Below, piece by piece: positions 23,726 through 34,864 of a stretch of 64,000 nt of DNA. Positions within the stretch are counted from its first letter, which is position 1, and every line of letters starts with the position of its first letter. The position numbers were made by a program, and so were the translations under genes. A model generated the notes under the pieces. The model searched no databases. It was not told the origin of the DNA and saw only the letters and a program-made list of their open reading frames with translations. Origin of the DNA: Rhyzopertha dominica (Eukaryota > Arthropoda > Insecta > Coleoptera > Bostrichidae); NCBI GenBank assembly GCA_025024175.1, contig QCXZ01000075.1, positions 5,208,001-5,272,000 of the forward strand, given 5' to 3'.

Positions 23726-24339
23726 CAGTTTTAAACCCCTAGCGCAGAGTGCCCGGTTAACAGCCGTGGTTCCTTCGAGTGGGTGACTTGCATTCCGGGG
23801 GGTAATGCGGGCTACTCGAATGACATAGTTCTGGTGGAGAGGGTAGCCTTATTAGGTGCCCCCGATCCGGGCTATTGGAATGCGACCCTATAGGCCTTAG
23901 GGTGAGCGTTCGGGGAAGCCTCTACTATTTCAGGTTGACACTAGCTAGTTGTTGAAGAGAGAAAACTAACAAGGTATTCATAACCACCATCGACTAATGA
24001 TGTAATCTCAGGGATGAAGCCATAGACAGGACAAGGATGAGGCCCTGGGGTGAAAACCCCTCTGTGAGTCTTAAATGTATCTGTTTGAGTTTAACGGATG
24101 AGTAACTTATGTTTTGTTTTTGCATCTCCCGCGCATATGTGAAACTGCCTTGTCTGTCCACCGGAGTGACCGCACTGTTATGACCCACGGATGAAGGCGG
24201 CGATAATGTAAGTTTTTCTTGATTATTCCCGCATCAGTTTTTCTATGTTTTTCACAAATGGCTAGTCATTAAACAATGGTACAAAGAAGATTGAATTTGT
24301 CACCGAATAAGTGACAGATTTTGTGTATTCAATATCCAT
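23726..24339. other. Relatively GC-rich block of unknown origin
   Basis: Composition contrasts with the AT-rich surroundings. Internally it repeats a motif (GCGGGCTACTCGAATG near 23807, CCGGGCTATTGGAATG near 23867). No coding frame with a recognisable domain and no match to rRNA that I know. It may be the 5' UTR or promoter of a retroelement, possibly the PLE that follows. Confidence 0.35.
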
Positions 24340-24407
24340 CTTTGAAGTTTTCAGACATTGATGACCGTTGAAAACTGGTCCCGAATCTACCTAGACGATT
24401 TATGTAA
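24340..24407 (+). repeat. Direct repeat copy 2
   Basis: Second copy of the 23066-23134 repeat, here with TTGATGA (one base from CUGAUGA) and CGAA after helix II, slightly closer to a hammerhead layout. It lies ~85 bases before the coding remnant of a Penelope-like element, so the pair may be its terminal repeats. Confidence 0.6.
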
Positions 24408-24489
24408 ATAATCATTAATAATTTGAAAATACGATCTTTGCCGAGAGTGTTTCAGATAATGTGCATGTTAATAATGGCATCAATTTATA

Positions 24490-25690
24490 GCTCATTTCTT
24501 AATACCAAAATCTCTTAGAAACTCAAATCAAAAACAAAAGGGAACAAAAAAATCAAGCTAGACAAAACCAGATACCGGCGTATTTTCCTACTCAAAGTCA
24601 AACAACAAGAGCGGAAACCAACATGCATCAAGAGGAGTATCAACACAACACATCTGATAATAGATGGTCAAGAAATTGTGGAAAAAAACTCATGAACACA
24701 CTACACAAATTCCACCACAAATGCTTAAATCTAGTGATCACTGCTAAATGCAACTACGAAAATTCAGTTAAGAAATAGAACACCAAGTTAAACAGATTAA
24801 GAAATCCTCCCTCAGGGTCAAACTAAATGGGCAGAAAACAAAACTGAGATCATCTTGCCACAAGACGTGAAGACAACGTTAGCGTTAGAACTGAACTTTT
24901 GTAATACTACAAATCCCAATAAGCTCCAGTGAAAAAACATCATCGCTAATTTTGAGCTGGCAATAGCGAACACACGAGACGAAAAAACCAAAAATCGTGT
25001 AATACGGGTTACGTAGTAATATTAACAATCATAATAAGACACCCCCACATAGGACCATTGATCAAGCAATCACTACAAAATACAAAATCCATAATAAACC
25101 CAAAGAAATTTATTAGAGAACATCCCGAAATTATAATCTGAAAACCTGATAAAGGTAATAAAACAGTAATAATGTATGAAATCGAATATGATGATAAAAT
25201 GCTTGCTTTGATCAATAATCCTCACACTTATACCAAACTAAACAATGATCCCGCTAATAGATTGCAAACCCTAACCAATAGTATAATCATCTCGTGGTTT
25301 AAATGATCAAATCTGTAAAGACCTCAAAAGATGTAACTCGTTACCACCAAAAATTTATGGCCTACAAAAGACACACAAGGAGATATGCCCGCTACGACCT
25401 ATAGTTGCGTGTATTCAGTTCCCTTTTTACAAAATGTCAAAAATTTTAGCAAGTATCTTAAAAAATATTGGGTTCATAACTAAAGCGTACATTAAAGACT
25501 CCTAGTATTTCAAAACAGTACATTCCGGATAGCTACAAATTAATGTCACTTGATCTTTGTACGCTAACACTCCAATCGATCAATCCCTTAAAATTATTTA
25601 TTCAACACGGAACTCTTTATCCCTCTACACTAACCTTACATTAACACAGTTTAATGGCGCCATCGTATGCTACATGTAGATATTGCCTTT
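24490..25690 (+). pseudogene. Penelope-like element RT remnant, second copy
   Basis: The translation across frames gives KPDKGNKTVIMYEIEYDDKM (~25145), PPKIYGLQKTHKEICPLRPI (~25350), VACIQFPFYKMSKILASIL (~25407), FITKAYIKDS (~25470) and IDQSLKIIYSTRNSLSLYT (~25577), the N-terminal RT blocks of Penelope-like elements. Frameshifts and stops are present, and the sequence ends before the catalytic motif and GIY-YIG domain, so the copy is 3' truncated. It is a different family from the PLE at 15.7 kb. Confidence 0.75.
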
Positions 25691-26973
25691 TGTTTAATAA
25701 TAATTACTTTTATGTTGTTTATTCAAAATTTATTTAAGGAACTATTTTTGTACTAAATAAATGTACTAAAGTAAACGTTATTGCAGCTTAACTTTCTGTA
25801 TTAACCGTATAGGCTTCAGCTGTCCATTATATTTATATAAGCAGAAATTTGGGCAATGAAGCAAATACATCAAGAGACTACTGAAATACTTTGACGCTTG
25901 TAAATATGAAGTGATGTGCAGGGGAGTCCATGTTTACCAGATACATATTGGCCTCGACATGTTTATTTGCAGAAAGGATGTAAATATTTGTGACTACGAC
26001 AAGGCATGGTATAGCTGAACATCGATGCAATGCTCCTAAAACAACCCAAATCGTGTTCTAAAACGTCAAAAGCTGCATGTCAAAAATCGTATAATTATCG
26101 TGACACCTACTCTTCCGGGTTAAAACTTTAGGTCGCTTTCAGCTATTCAATTGGTACCTAAATGATGAGAGATGCCACTCTCTGTAACCAACCGTTAACG
26201 TTCGATTTATCATTACCCCCAATGAGATGCTTACTTTCCTCTATCCTCTAAGTACCTGTAATAGCTGGCTTAATGGAAATTTAATGAGACATAAAACGTT
26301 TTAACTACTTTTGTTCCTACTTCGTTAGTACCGAATAATACGCTAATTACGCGTATCATAGGCAGTTATACAACTAACAAACTGGGTCGGTTAAATGCGT
26401 TATTTCGAATGTGTCTGTGTAATTACTGCACAAATGTATTACACCGAACAATAATTAATGGCATTACAGTTTTCTGTGTGCAATGTAACGGCTATGCTTC
26501 TGGTCATATTCAGTACATGTCGATGTAAAATTCAATTACTCTGATTTCCCTGGTGGAAAAATGGCTTCGACAGTAGGATAACGATTATTCCGCGTAATTA
26601 CGTAAATAGACATGAGTTCAAATCTTTACCCATATCAAAAATAATATTTCGGTGAAGTAACTGTACCAGCAGCAAAGTAAAACGTGCGGGATAAGAGTAA
26701 CAAATAAACTACAGACAGAGGGTGTTTTTTTAAGCTTTATAGTAACTTAAACTTGAACAAATTCGGTACCTATGTAGACGATCTTTTTTAGACTTCTAGT
26801 ACAGATATATGGTTGTGTTCCTAAATTTTCACGATAAGGGAAGGAAAAGAACGTCACTATTATATGACTATTTATATGAAACCTGCTCAAAGCGTTCAAA
26901 GCAATCGTCCCAAATTAAATGCTCTTCATTTCATAGCTTAGTACAAAAAGACTACTAAATGTACTCTGTAAGA
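25691..26973. other. No recognisable gene
   Basis: AT-rich sequence leading to the 5' LTR of the Mag-like element. No open frame or repeat that I can support. The five bases directly before the LTR are TAAGA, one half of a possible target duplication. Confidence 0.4.
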
Positions 26974-27132
26974 TGTAGTGTATTAGTACGGACACTTGGT
27001 AACATGATGTAAGATAAAAATGTTTTTTGATAGACAGATGTCATGCACGGTAATTAAATGTAACATCACAGAATAAATGTACTCCAAACAAGTTTATAGT
27101 TGTTATGTTTCCATTCCATGTGAACCCAAACA
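26974..27132 (+). repeat. 5' LTR
   Basis: 159 bp, begins TGTAGTGTATT and ends ...CCCAAACA (TG...CA termini). Identical to 31395-31553. It contains AATAAA at 27072-27077 as a likely polyadenylation signal. Confidence 0.93.
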
Positions 27133-27138
27133 TAAAAC

Positions 27139-27156
27139 TGGCGACGAGGATGTTGA
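27139..27156 (+). promoter_or_regulatory. Primer-binding site
   Basis: TGGCGACGAGGATGTTGA six bases after the LTR. The leading TGG pairs with the CCA end of a tRNA. The tRNA (possibly serine-type as in Mag elements) cannot be confirmed from this window. Confidence 0.7.
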
Positions 27157-27300
27157 ACATGCATGGATTGGTGCAATCAAACCATAAAACAGTTAGTCGT
27201 ACGTGAAGAAAAAGTGAAGTTACCGAGAGAAAACCGTTAAAAGCAAGTGTTGAAAGAAAAAACTAGAAGATCAAGAAAAATAAGGGTTTCCTTAAGGAAA

Positions 27301-30300
27301 ATGACGGAAATCGGAAAAATTAAAGAATTTGATCCTTCTAGGGAAGTATTTTCAACCTACTTAAAACGGTTAAAGTTGTATTTCTCTGTAAATGGCACTG
27401 ATGAAGCGAAACAAGTCAACATGTTCTTACTGTTGATGGGAGCAAAAGTGTATGAAACACTAACGAATTTGGTTATGCCGAAAAACCCTGAAGATTTGTC
27501 TTTCAAAGAAATCGAGGAAGTGTTGTCTGAACATTTTCAACCAGCAAAGTTGACAATCGTTGAAAGATTTCAGTTTTGGAAGAGAGAACAAGGACCAAAT
27601 GAAAGTGTGAGTGAGTATGCAGTAGAGTTAAAGAAAACTGCAATACCATGCAAATTTGGAAATTTTCTAAATGAAGCGCTGAGAGACCGATTTATAACTG
27701 GTTTACGGGATAACAAAATACAGAAAGAAATTTTAGTGAAAGACCGCTCATTCACAGAGGCACTAAAATTAGCTGTGAGTCTAGAATTAGTGGAAAAAGA
27801 GTCAAAAGAAATGCAGATGAAGGAAGTTCACTATTCACAAAAGGAGACAACAAAGAAGAAATTTCCAGAAAAGAAAGCCAAGGAAAAGAAGGGAAAAGAA
27901 GCATGTAACTGCTGTGGTAAAAAGCATCCAGGAGAGTGTAAATATTCAGAATACACTTGCAAACGATGTGGGAAAAAGGGACATCTGATAAGGGTATGCA
28001 GAGCAAAGAAGGTGGTGAAGTATATGGATGGGGATGACGAAAGCAATGAAGACCAAGAAGAGGAAGAAACTGTAATGGACGAAAAGTTATTCTACACGTC
28101 TGGTGAGGTGTTTTCAATAAACAATTCCTTTGTCTTGAATGTTATGATAGCGTCACAAAATTGTCAAATGGAAGTAGACACTGGCGCATCCATTTCACTA
28201 ATTAATGAACATACCTATAAGAATAAGTTTTCTGAATTCGAATTGCTTAAATGTAATACTAAGCTTTATAGTTTCTGTGGAAGTAGCATGAATGTTATAG
28301 GGAAAATTTATGTTCCAGTTAAGTATAAGACTGTTGCTAAAGAATTAACCTTATTGGTAGTTGAAAGTAACAATACCAGAATAAGTCCTATGTTAATGGG
28401 TAGAAATTGGTTACAAAGTCTAAATATAAAATTGGAATTTGTTAATAAAATCAATACAGATGTTAATGAAAAGATTGTTGATGAAACAGTTAAATATTTC
28501 ATTCAGCATTATTCTGTTTTTAGTAAGGGCAATGGTAAATACACAGGATCTAACGTTGACATAATACTGGTAGGCAAACCGACACCGATTTTCTGCAAGG
28601 CAAGGCAAGTTCCATATTCACTGAGATCAAAGGTATCGGCTGAATTAGACAGATTAGTGGACCTAGGTATTTTAAAAAAAGTAAACCACAGTCATTGGGC
28701 TTCGCCAATAGTTGTAGTGGAAAAAGGATTTGGTAAGAATAAAAAAATTCGAATTTGTGGTGATTACAAAGTTTCAGTCAATCCAGTTACTCAAACAGAA
28801 CATTATCCATTACCAAACATAAATGACTTGCTAGCAATGATTGGTAAAAGCAAATACTATACTGTATTAGATTTGAAGAATGCTTATCAGCAATTAGAAC
28901 TTTCTAATACTGCCAAAGAATTATTAACGATCAATACTTTTAAAGGGTTATATCAATATCAGTATATGCCTTACGGAATTAAAAGCGCACCAGCTGTATT
29001 TCAGGAGAAAATGGACACCATTTTAAGGGGCTTGGAAAATGTTGGTTGCTATTTAGACGATATATTAATTTGGGGAAAAAGATTTGACGAATGTAAAAAG
29101 ACAGTAGAAGAAGTTTTGTACAGGTTAAGTCAAGCAGGATTGAAAATTGCAGTAGAAAAATGTCAATTCTTTAAAAAAGAAGTACAATACCTCGGTGTGA
29201 ATATTTCAGAAAACGGTATAAAACCAACTGAAAAGGGAATAAAAGCTATCAAGTGTGCACCTAAACCTTGTGATTTGACTACTTTAAGATCATTTCTGGG
29301 ATTAATAAATTTTTATGGTAAGTTTATACCTAACTTGTCGACAAAATTGCGTCCATTACATGAACTTTTGGAGAAAGGCAAAAATTTTGAATGGTCAAAA
29401 GATTGTGAAAGATCATTTATAACATGTAAAGAAGCAATTTTAAAAAGTAATATTTTAACACACTATGATCCAAGTAAAACTTTGATTTTGACAACGGATG
29501 CATCAGCTTATGGATTGGGGGCTGTACTAGCACACCTGATTGATGGCATAGAGTATCCTATATGTTTTGCTTCACGCACACTGAATAAGGCAGAACGAGC
29601 CTACTCACAATTAGAAAAGGAAGCGTTGGGTATCATATTTGGAATAAAACGGTTTCATTTGTTTCTGTATGGCAGACATTTTATGATACACACTGACCAT
29701 AAACCTCTTGAAACAATTTTGCACCCAAATAAGCACATTCCAACTCTAGCTGCTGCAAGAATTCAAAGATGGGCACTTTTATTATCATCATATAATTACT
29801 CCATTAGTTACAAAAATGGTAAAGATATTGGACATGCTGATGCACTATCTAGATTACCATTAGCAGAAACAGAACTCGAATCAGTAACTGAATGTAATTT
29901 TTTTAGTACAGTTGATGAATCCCCACTATCAGCTACAGACATTGCGAAACATACACAAAAAGATCCAGTACTTTCAGTTATATCAGACTACACCTTAAAT
30001 GGTTGGCCAAATTATAACAAAAATGATGAAATAACAAATTTTTGGAATAAACGGAATGAAATTTCGTTTGACAGAGGATGCATTTTATGGGGAAGACGCA
30101 TTATTATACCCAAAACACTGCAGCCAAAAATGCTGGATTTATTACATGAGCAACATCCTGGGATAGTTAGAAGTAAGATGTTAGCTCGTAGTTATGTATG
30201 GTGGCCTTGTATAGATAAAGATCTTGAAAATTACATTAAAAATTGTGACATATGCGAAAAAACGGCNAACTCCAAATCAGAAATAGGTGTTTCGTNGCCA

Positions 30301-31323
30301 AATACTACTAGAATTTTTGAACGTGTGCATATTGATTTAGCAATGAAAAATAAGGAAAATTTTCTTATTTTTATTGATAGCTATTCAAAATGGGCAGAGA
30401 TAAAGCATCTTACTGTAACATCATCAAGATTGGTTATTGAGCAGTTGAGAACAATATTTTCTAGTTTTGGGATACCAGAAAAGATAGTTTCAGATAATGG
30501 ACCACAATTTATTGCAGAAGATTTTGAAAACTTTTGCAAAAGCAATGGTATTTGTCATGTTAGAACACCGCCGTACCATCCAAAATCAAATGGTGCTGCC
30601 GAGAGATTTGTCCAAATCTTTAAAAAGCAATTGTCGAAACTTAATTTGCAGAATGACAAGAATTCTATTCAACATCAACTCGATAATATTCTTTTTGCAT
30701 ATCGGAATACCCCGCAGATAACAACATCAAAAACTCCAGCGGAAATGTTTTTGAACCGAAAACCAAGAACAAGGTTATCAATACTTAAACAAGAATTGAA
30801 TACTAATTCAAAGATGTATAGAACATGTTTGTCATTTTACAAAAATGAACCTGTTTACATTAAAACTAAAAGAGGGGAAGAAGAGAGTTGGATTGAAGGA
30901 ACAGTCTTGGAAAAACACAGTGAATTTACTTATCTCGTACAAGCAAAAGGAAAAATCCAACTGATTCATGTGGATGACTTAAAAAAGAGGATCAGGAACC
31001 TTACTTGTATTTCAGATAATGTAATGCCTGAACCAAACTATTCTAATAACGAAAATAAAATGAGCGATAAACCTGATCTTGGATGTGGAACAAGGCCTAT
31101 GCTAAACAAAGACAAACAGATCTTTGACAAGGGTGTTTTACAAACAAGACTAACAGACACAGACAGTAATCAGTCTATGACAAATGTACCCGACACAACA
31201 AACAGCTCAACATTGACAAACCAAATTGAAACTTTGGAACACACAACACATACGCCAGATACACCTATAATATTAAGACGTTCAAGCAGAAGAGTGAAAG
31301 CTCCAGATAGACTTGACTTGTAA
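27301..31323 (+). CDS. Gag-Pol polyprotein of a Mag-like retrotransposon
   Basis: 1340 residues from ATG 27301. The frame is open back to 27247, but only through a GTG; the ATG is also the start in the tandem copy, where an extra A upstream breaks that extension. Order: Gag (~1-200, a Lys/Glu-rich stretch 175-200), two zinc knuckles (202-234, C-x2-C-x3/4-H-x3/4-C), aspartic protease DTGAS (293-297), reverse transcriptase with catalytic YLDD (584-587), RNase H with TDAS (Asp733) and HTDHKPLE, integrase with HEQH (949-952) and CDIC (982-985), then the catalytic triad Asp1026, Asp1065, Glu1101 (35 residues between the last two, D,D35E). No stop and no missing catalytic residue. Two N bases (30267, 30296) lie in integrase. 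Gag and Pol are in one frame, so no ribosomal frameshift is needed. It acts through cytoplasmic particles and nuclear integration, as known for Ty3/gypsy elements. Confidence 0.95.
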   Translation: MTEIGKIKEFDPSREVFSTYLKRLKLYFSVNGTDEAKQVNMFLLLMGAKVYETLTNLVMPKNPEDLSFKEIEEVLSEHFQPAKLTIVERFQFWKREQGPNESVSEYAVELKKTAIPCKFGNFLNEALRDRFITGLRDNKIQKEILVKDRSFTEALKLAVSLELVEKESKEMQMKEVHYSQKETTKKKFPEKKAKEKKGKEACNCCGKKHPGECKYSEYTCKRCGKKGHLIRVCRAKKVVKYMDGDDESNEDQEEEETVMDEKLFYTSGEVFSINNSFVLNVMIASQNCQMEVDTGASISLINEHTYKNKFSEFELLKCNTKLYSFCGSSMNVIGKIYVPVKYKTVAKELTLLVVESNNTRISPMLMGRNWLQSLNIKLEFVNKINTDVNEKIVDETVKYFIQHYSVFSKGNGKYTGSNVDIILVGKPTPIFCKARQVPYSLRSKVSAELDRLVDLGILKKVNHSHWASPIVVVEKGFGKNKKIRICGDYKVSVNPVTQTEHYPLPNINDLLAMIGKSKYYTVLDLKNAYQQLELSNTAKELLTINTFKGLYQYQYMPYGIKSAPAVFQEKMDTILRGLENVGCYLDDILIWGKRFDECKKTVEEVLYRLSQAGLKIAVEKCQFFKKEVQYLGVNISENGIKPTEKGIKAIKCAPKPCDLTTLRSFLGLINFYGKFIPNLSTKLRPLHELLEKGKNFEWSKDCERSFITCKEAILKSNILTHYDPSKTLILTTDASAYGLGAVLAHLIDGIEYPICFASRTLNKAERAYSQLEKEALGIIFGIKRFHLFLYGRHFMIHTDHKPLETILHPNKHIPTLAAARIQRWALLLSSYNYSISYKNGKDIGHADALSRLPLAETELESVTECNFFSTVDESPLSATDIAKHTQKDPVLSVISDYTLNGWPNYNKNDEITNFWNKRNEISFDRGCILWGRRIIIPKTLQPKMLDLLHEQHPGIVRSKMLARSYVWWPCIDKDLENYIKNCDICEKTXNSKSEIGVSXPNTTRIFERVHIDLAMKNKENFLIFIDSYSKWAEIKHLTVTSSRLVIEQLRTIFSSFGIPEKIVSDNGPQFIAEDFENFCKSNGICHVRTPPYHPKSNGAAERFVQIFKKQLSKLNLQNDKNSIQHQLDNILFAYRNTPQITTSKTPAEMFLNRKPRTRLSILKQELNTNSKMYRTCLSFYKNEPVYIKTKRGEEESWIEGTVLEKHSEFTYLVQAKGKIQLIHVDDLKKRIRNLTCISDNVMPEPNYSNNENKMSDKPDLGCGTRPMLNKDKQIFDKGVLQTRLTDTDSNQSMTNVPDTTNSSTLTNQIETLEHTTHTPDTPIILRRSSRRVKAPDRLDL

Positions 31324-31382
31324 TTTATGTTAAGGTATATCTTAGGTACATATGTAAGTGTTCTTAGGTTACTTTATAATGT

Positions 31383-31394
31383 AAAAGGAGGGAG
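31383..31394 (+). promoter_or_regulatory. Polypurine tract
   Basis: AAAAGGAGGGAG immediately upstream of the 3' LTR, where plus-strand DNA synthesis is primed. Confidence 0.85.
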
Positions 31395-31553
31395 TGTAGT
31401 GTATTAGTACGGACACTTGGTAACATGATGTAAGATAAAAATGTTTTTTGATAGACAGATGTCATGCACGGTAATTAAATGTAACATCACAGAATAAATG
31501 TACTCCAAACAAGTTTATAGTTGTTATGTTTCCATTCCATGTGAACCCAAACA
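31395..31553 (+). repeat. Shared middle LTR
   Basis: Identical to the 5' LTR over 159 bp. It is at once the 3' LTR of the complete copy and the 5' LTR of the truncated tandem copy. The primer-binding site of the second copy follows at 31560-31577. Confidence 0.93.
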
Positions 31554-34500
31554 TAAAACTGGCGACGAGGATGTTGAACATGCATGGATTGGTGCAATCA
31601 AACCATAAAACAGTTAGTCGTACGTGAAGAAAAAGTGAAGTTACCGAGAGAAAACCGTTAAAAGCAAGTGTTGAAAGAAAAAAACTAGAAGATCAAGAAA
31701 AATAAGGGTTTCCTTAAGGAAAATGACGGAAATCGGAAAAATTAAAGAATTTGATCCTTCTAGGGAAGTATTTTCAACCTACTTAAAACGGTTAAAGTTG
31801 TATTTCTCTGTAAATGGCACTGATGAAGCGAAACAAGTCAACATGTTCTTACTGTTGATGGGAGCAAAAGTGTATGAAACACTAACGAATTTGGTTATGC
31901 CGAAAAACCCTGAAGATTTGTCTTTCAAAGAAATCGAGGAAGTGTTGTCTGAACATTTTCAACCAGCAAAGTTGACAATCGTTGAAAGATTTCAGTTTTG
32001 GAAGAGAGAACAAGGACCAAATGAAAGTGTGAGTGAGTATGCAGTAGAGTTAAAGAAAACTGCAATACCATGCAAATTTGGAAATTTTCTAAATGAAGCG
32101 CTGAGAGACCGATTTATAACTGGTTTACGGGATAACAAAATACAGAAAGAAATTTTAGTGAAAGACCGCTCATTCACAGAGGCACTAAAATTAGCTGTGA
32201 GTCTAGAATTAGTGGAAAAAGAGTCAAAAGAAATGCAGATGAAGGAAGTTCACTATTCACAAAAGGAGACAACAAAGAAGAAATTTCCAGAAAAGAAAGC
32301 CAAGGAAAAGAAGGGAAAAGAAGCATGTAACTGCTGTGGTAAAAAGCATCCAGGAGAGTGTAAATATTCAGAATACACTTGCAAACGATGTGGGAAAAAG
32401 GGACATCTGATAAGGGTATGCAGAGCAAAGAAGGTGGTGAAGTATATGGATGGGGATGACGAAAGCAATGAAGACCAAGAAGAGGAAGAAACTGTAATGG
32501 ACGAAAAGTTATTCTACACGTCTGGTGAGGTGTTTTCAATAAACAATTCCTTTGTCTTGAATGTTATGATAGCGTCACAAAATTGTCAAATGGAAGTAGA
32601 CACTGGCGCATCCATTTCACTAATTAATGAACATACCTATAAGAATAAGTTTTCTGAATTCGAATTGCTTAAATGTAATACTAAGCTTTATAGTTTCTGT
32701 GGAAGTAGCATGAATGTTATAGGGAAAATTTATGTTCCAGTTAAGTATAAGACTGTTGCTAAAGAATTAACCTTATTGGTAGTTGAAAGTAACAATACCA
32801 GAATAAGTCCTATGTTAATGGGTAGAAATTGGTTACAAAGTCTAAATATAAAATTGGAATTTGTTAATAAAATCAATACAGATGTTAATGAAAAGATTGT
32901 TGATGAAACAGTTAAATATTTCATTCAGCATTATTCTGTTTTTAGTAAGGGCAATGGTAAATACACAGGATCTAACGTTGACATAATACTGGTAGGCAAA
33001 CCGACACCGATTTTCTGCAAGGCAAGGCAAGTTCCATATTCACTGAGATCAAAGGTATCGGCTGAATTAGACAGATTAGTGGACCTAGGTATTTTAAAAA
33101 AAGTAAACCACAGTCATTGGGCTTCGCCAATAGTTGTAGTGGAAAAAGGATTTGGTAAGAATAAAAAAATTCGAATTTGTGGTGATTACAAAGTTTCAGT
33201 CAATCCAGTTACTCAAACAGAACATTATCCATTACCAAACATAAATGACTTGCTAGCAATGATTGGTAAAAGCAAATACTATACTGTATTAGATTTGAAG
33301 AATGCTTATCAGCAATTAGAACTTTCTAATACTGCCAAAGAATTATTAACGATCAATACTTTTAAAGGGTTATATCAATATCAGTATATGCCTTACGGAA
33401 TTAAAAGCGCACCAGCTGTATTTCAGGAGAAAATGGACACCATTTTAAGGGGCTTGGAAAATGTTGGTTGCTATTTAGACGATATATTAATTTGGGGAAA
33501 AAGATTTGACGAATGTAAAAGACAGTAGAAGAAGTTTTGTACAGGTTAAGTCAAGCAGGATTGAAAATTGCAGTAGAAAAATGTCAATTCTTTAAAAAAG
33601 AAGTACAATACCTCGGTGTGAATATTTCAGAAAACGGTATAAAACCAACTGAAAAGGGAATAAAAGCTATCAAGTGTGCACCTAAACCTTGTGATTTGAC
33701 TACTTTAAGATCATTTCTGGGATTAATAAATTTTTATGGTAAGTTTATACCTAACTTGTCGACAAAATTGCGTCCATTACATGAACTTTTGGAGAAAGGC
33801 AAAAATTTTGAATGGTCAAAAGATTGTGAAAGATCATTTATAACATGTAAAGAAGCAATTTTAAAAAGTAATATTTTAACACACTATGATCCAAGTAAAA
33901 CTTTGATTTTGACAACGGATGCATCAGCTTATGGATTGGGGGCTGTACTAGCACACCTGATTGATGGCATAGAGTATCCTATATGTTTTGCTTCACGCAC
34001 ACTGAATAAGGCAGAACGAGCCTACTCACAATTAGAAAAGGAAGCGTTGGGTATCATATTTGGAATAAAACGGTTTCATTTGTTTCTGTATGGCAGACAT
34101 TTTATGATACACACTGACCATAAACCTCTTGAAACAATTTTGCACCCAAATAAGCACATTCCAACTCTAGCTGCTGCAAGAATTCAAAGATGGGCACTTT
34201 TATTATCATCATATAATTACTCCATTAGTTACAAAAATGGTAAAGATATTGGACATGCTGATGCACTATCTAGATTACCATTAGCAGAAACAGAACTCGA
34301 ATCAGTAACTGAATGTAATTTTTTTAGTACAGTTGATGAATCCCCACTATCAGCTACAGACATTGCGAAACATACACAAAAAGATCCAGTACTTTCAGTT
34401 ATATCAGACTACACCTTAAATGGTTGGCCAAATTATAACAAAAATGATGAAATAACAAATTTTTGGAATAAACGGAATGAAATTTCGTTTGACAGAGGAT

Positions 34501-34864
34501 GCATTTTATGGGGAAGACGCATTATTATACCCAAAACACTGCAGCCAAAAATGCTGGATTTATTACATGAGCAACATCCTGGGATAGTTAGAAGTAAGAT
34601 GTTAGCTCGTAGTTATGTATGGTGGCCTTGTATAGATAAAGATCTTGAAAATTACATTAAAAATTGTGACATATGCGAAAAAACGGCAAACTCCAAATCA
34701 GAAATAGGTGTTTCGTGGCCAAATACTACTAGAATTTTTGAACGTGTGCATATTGATTTAGCAATGAAAAATAAGGAAAATTTTCTTATTTTTATTGATA
34801 GCTATTCAAAATGGGCAGAGATAAAGCATCTTACTGTAACATCATCAAGATTGGTTATTGAGCA
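31554..34864 (+). mobile_element. Second, 3'-truncated tandem copy of the Mag-like element
   Basis: Leader, gag and most of pol repeat the first copy almost base for base at an offset of 4421-4422. Homology stops at 34864 (equivalent to 30443 in the first copy), after which unrelated sequence starts. The distal integrase, polypurine tract and third LTR are absent. Confidence 0.92.
31723..34864 (+). pseudogene. Gag-Pol, frameshifted and truncated
   Basis: ATG 31723 opens 601 residues matching Gag, protease and RT of the upstream copy including YLDD. One A is missing from an A-run near 33520 (four instead of five), shifting the frame just after the RT catalytic region. The rest continues in another frame from about 33522 through RNase H and the integrase zinc-binding and first catalytic Asp region, then leaves homology at 34864, before the second Asp and Glu of the integrase triad. 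A further extra A lies in the leader near 31680. No other difference was noticed. Both indels are in homopolymers, so sequencing error is a real alternative for the frameshift. Confidence 0.9.

Larger units (their letters stand above)
26974..31553 (+). mobile_element. Mag-like Ty3/gypsy LTR retrotransposon, complete
   Basis: A 4580-bp element: 159-bp LTR, primer-binding site, one Gag-Pol frame, polypurine tract, 159-bp LTR. The two LTRs are identical and the coding frame is open, so by structure it is young and possibly still competent. No env-like frame. Short LTRs, a single fused Gag-Pol, C-x2-C zinc knuckles and a C-terminus of the RRVKAPDRLDL kind fit the Mag lineage. A second, truncated copy continues directly from the 3' LTR. 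Confidence 0.93.

Noticed and set aside
27247..27300. Extension of Gag upstream to a GTG at 27247
   Set aside because: A GTG start is not expected in animals, and the tandem copy has an extra A here that breaks this extension while keeping ATG 31723.
31154..31323. env-like third gene or chromodomain in the Mag-like element
   Set aside because: The C-terminal tail is short, polar and ends in the RRVKAPDRLDL-type end of Mag integrases; no membrane segment, signal or chromodomain pattern.
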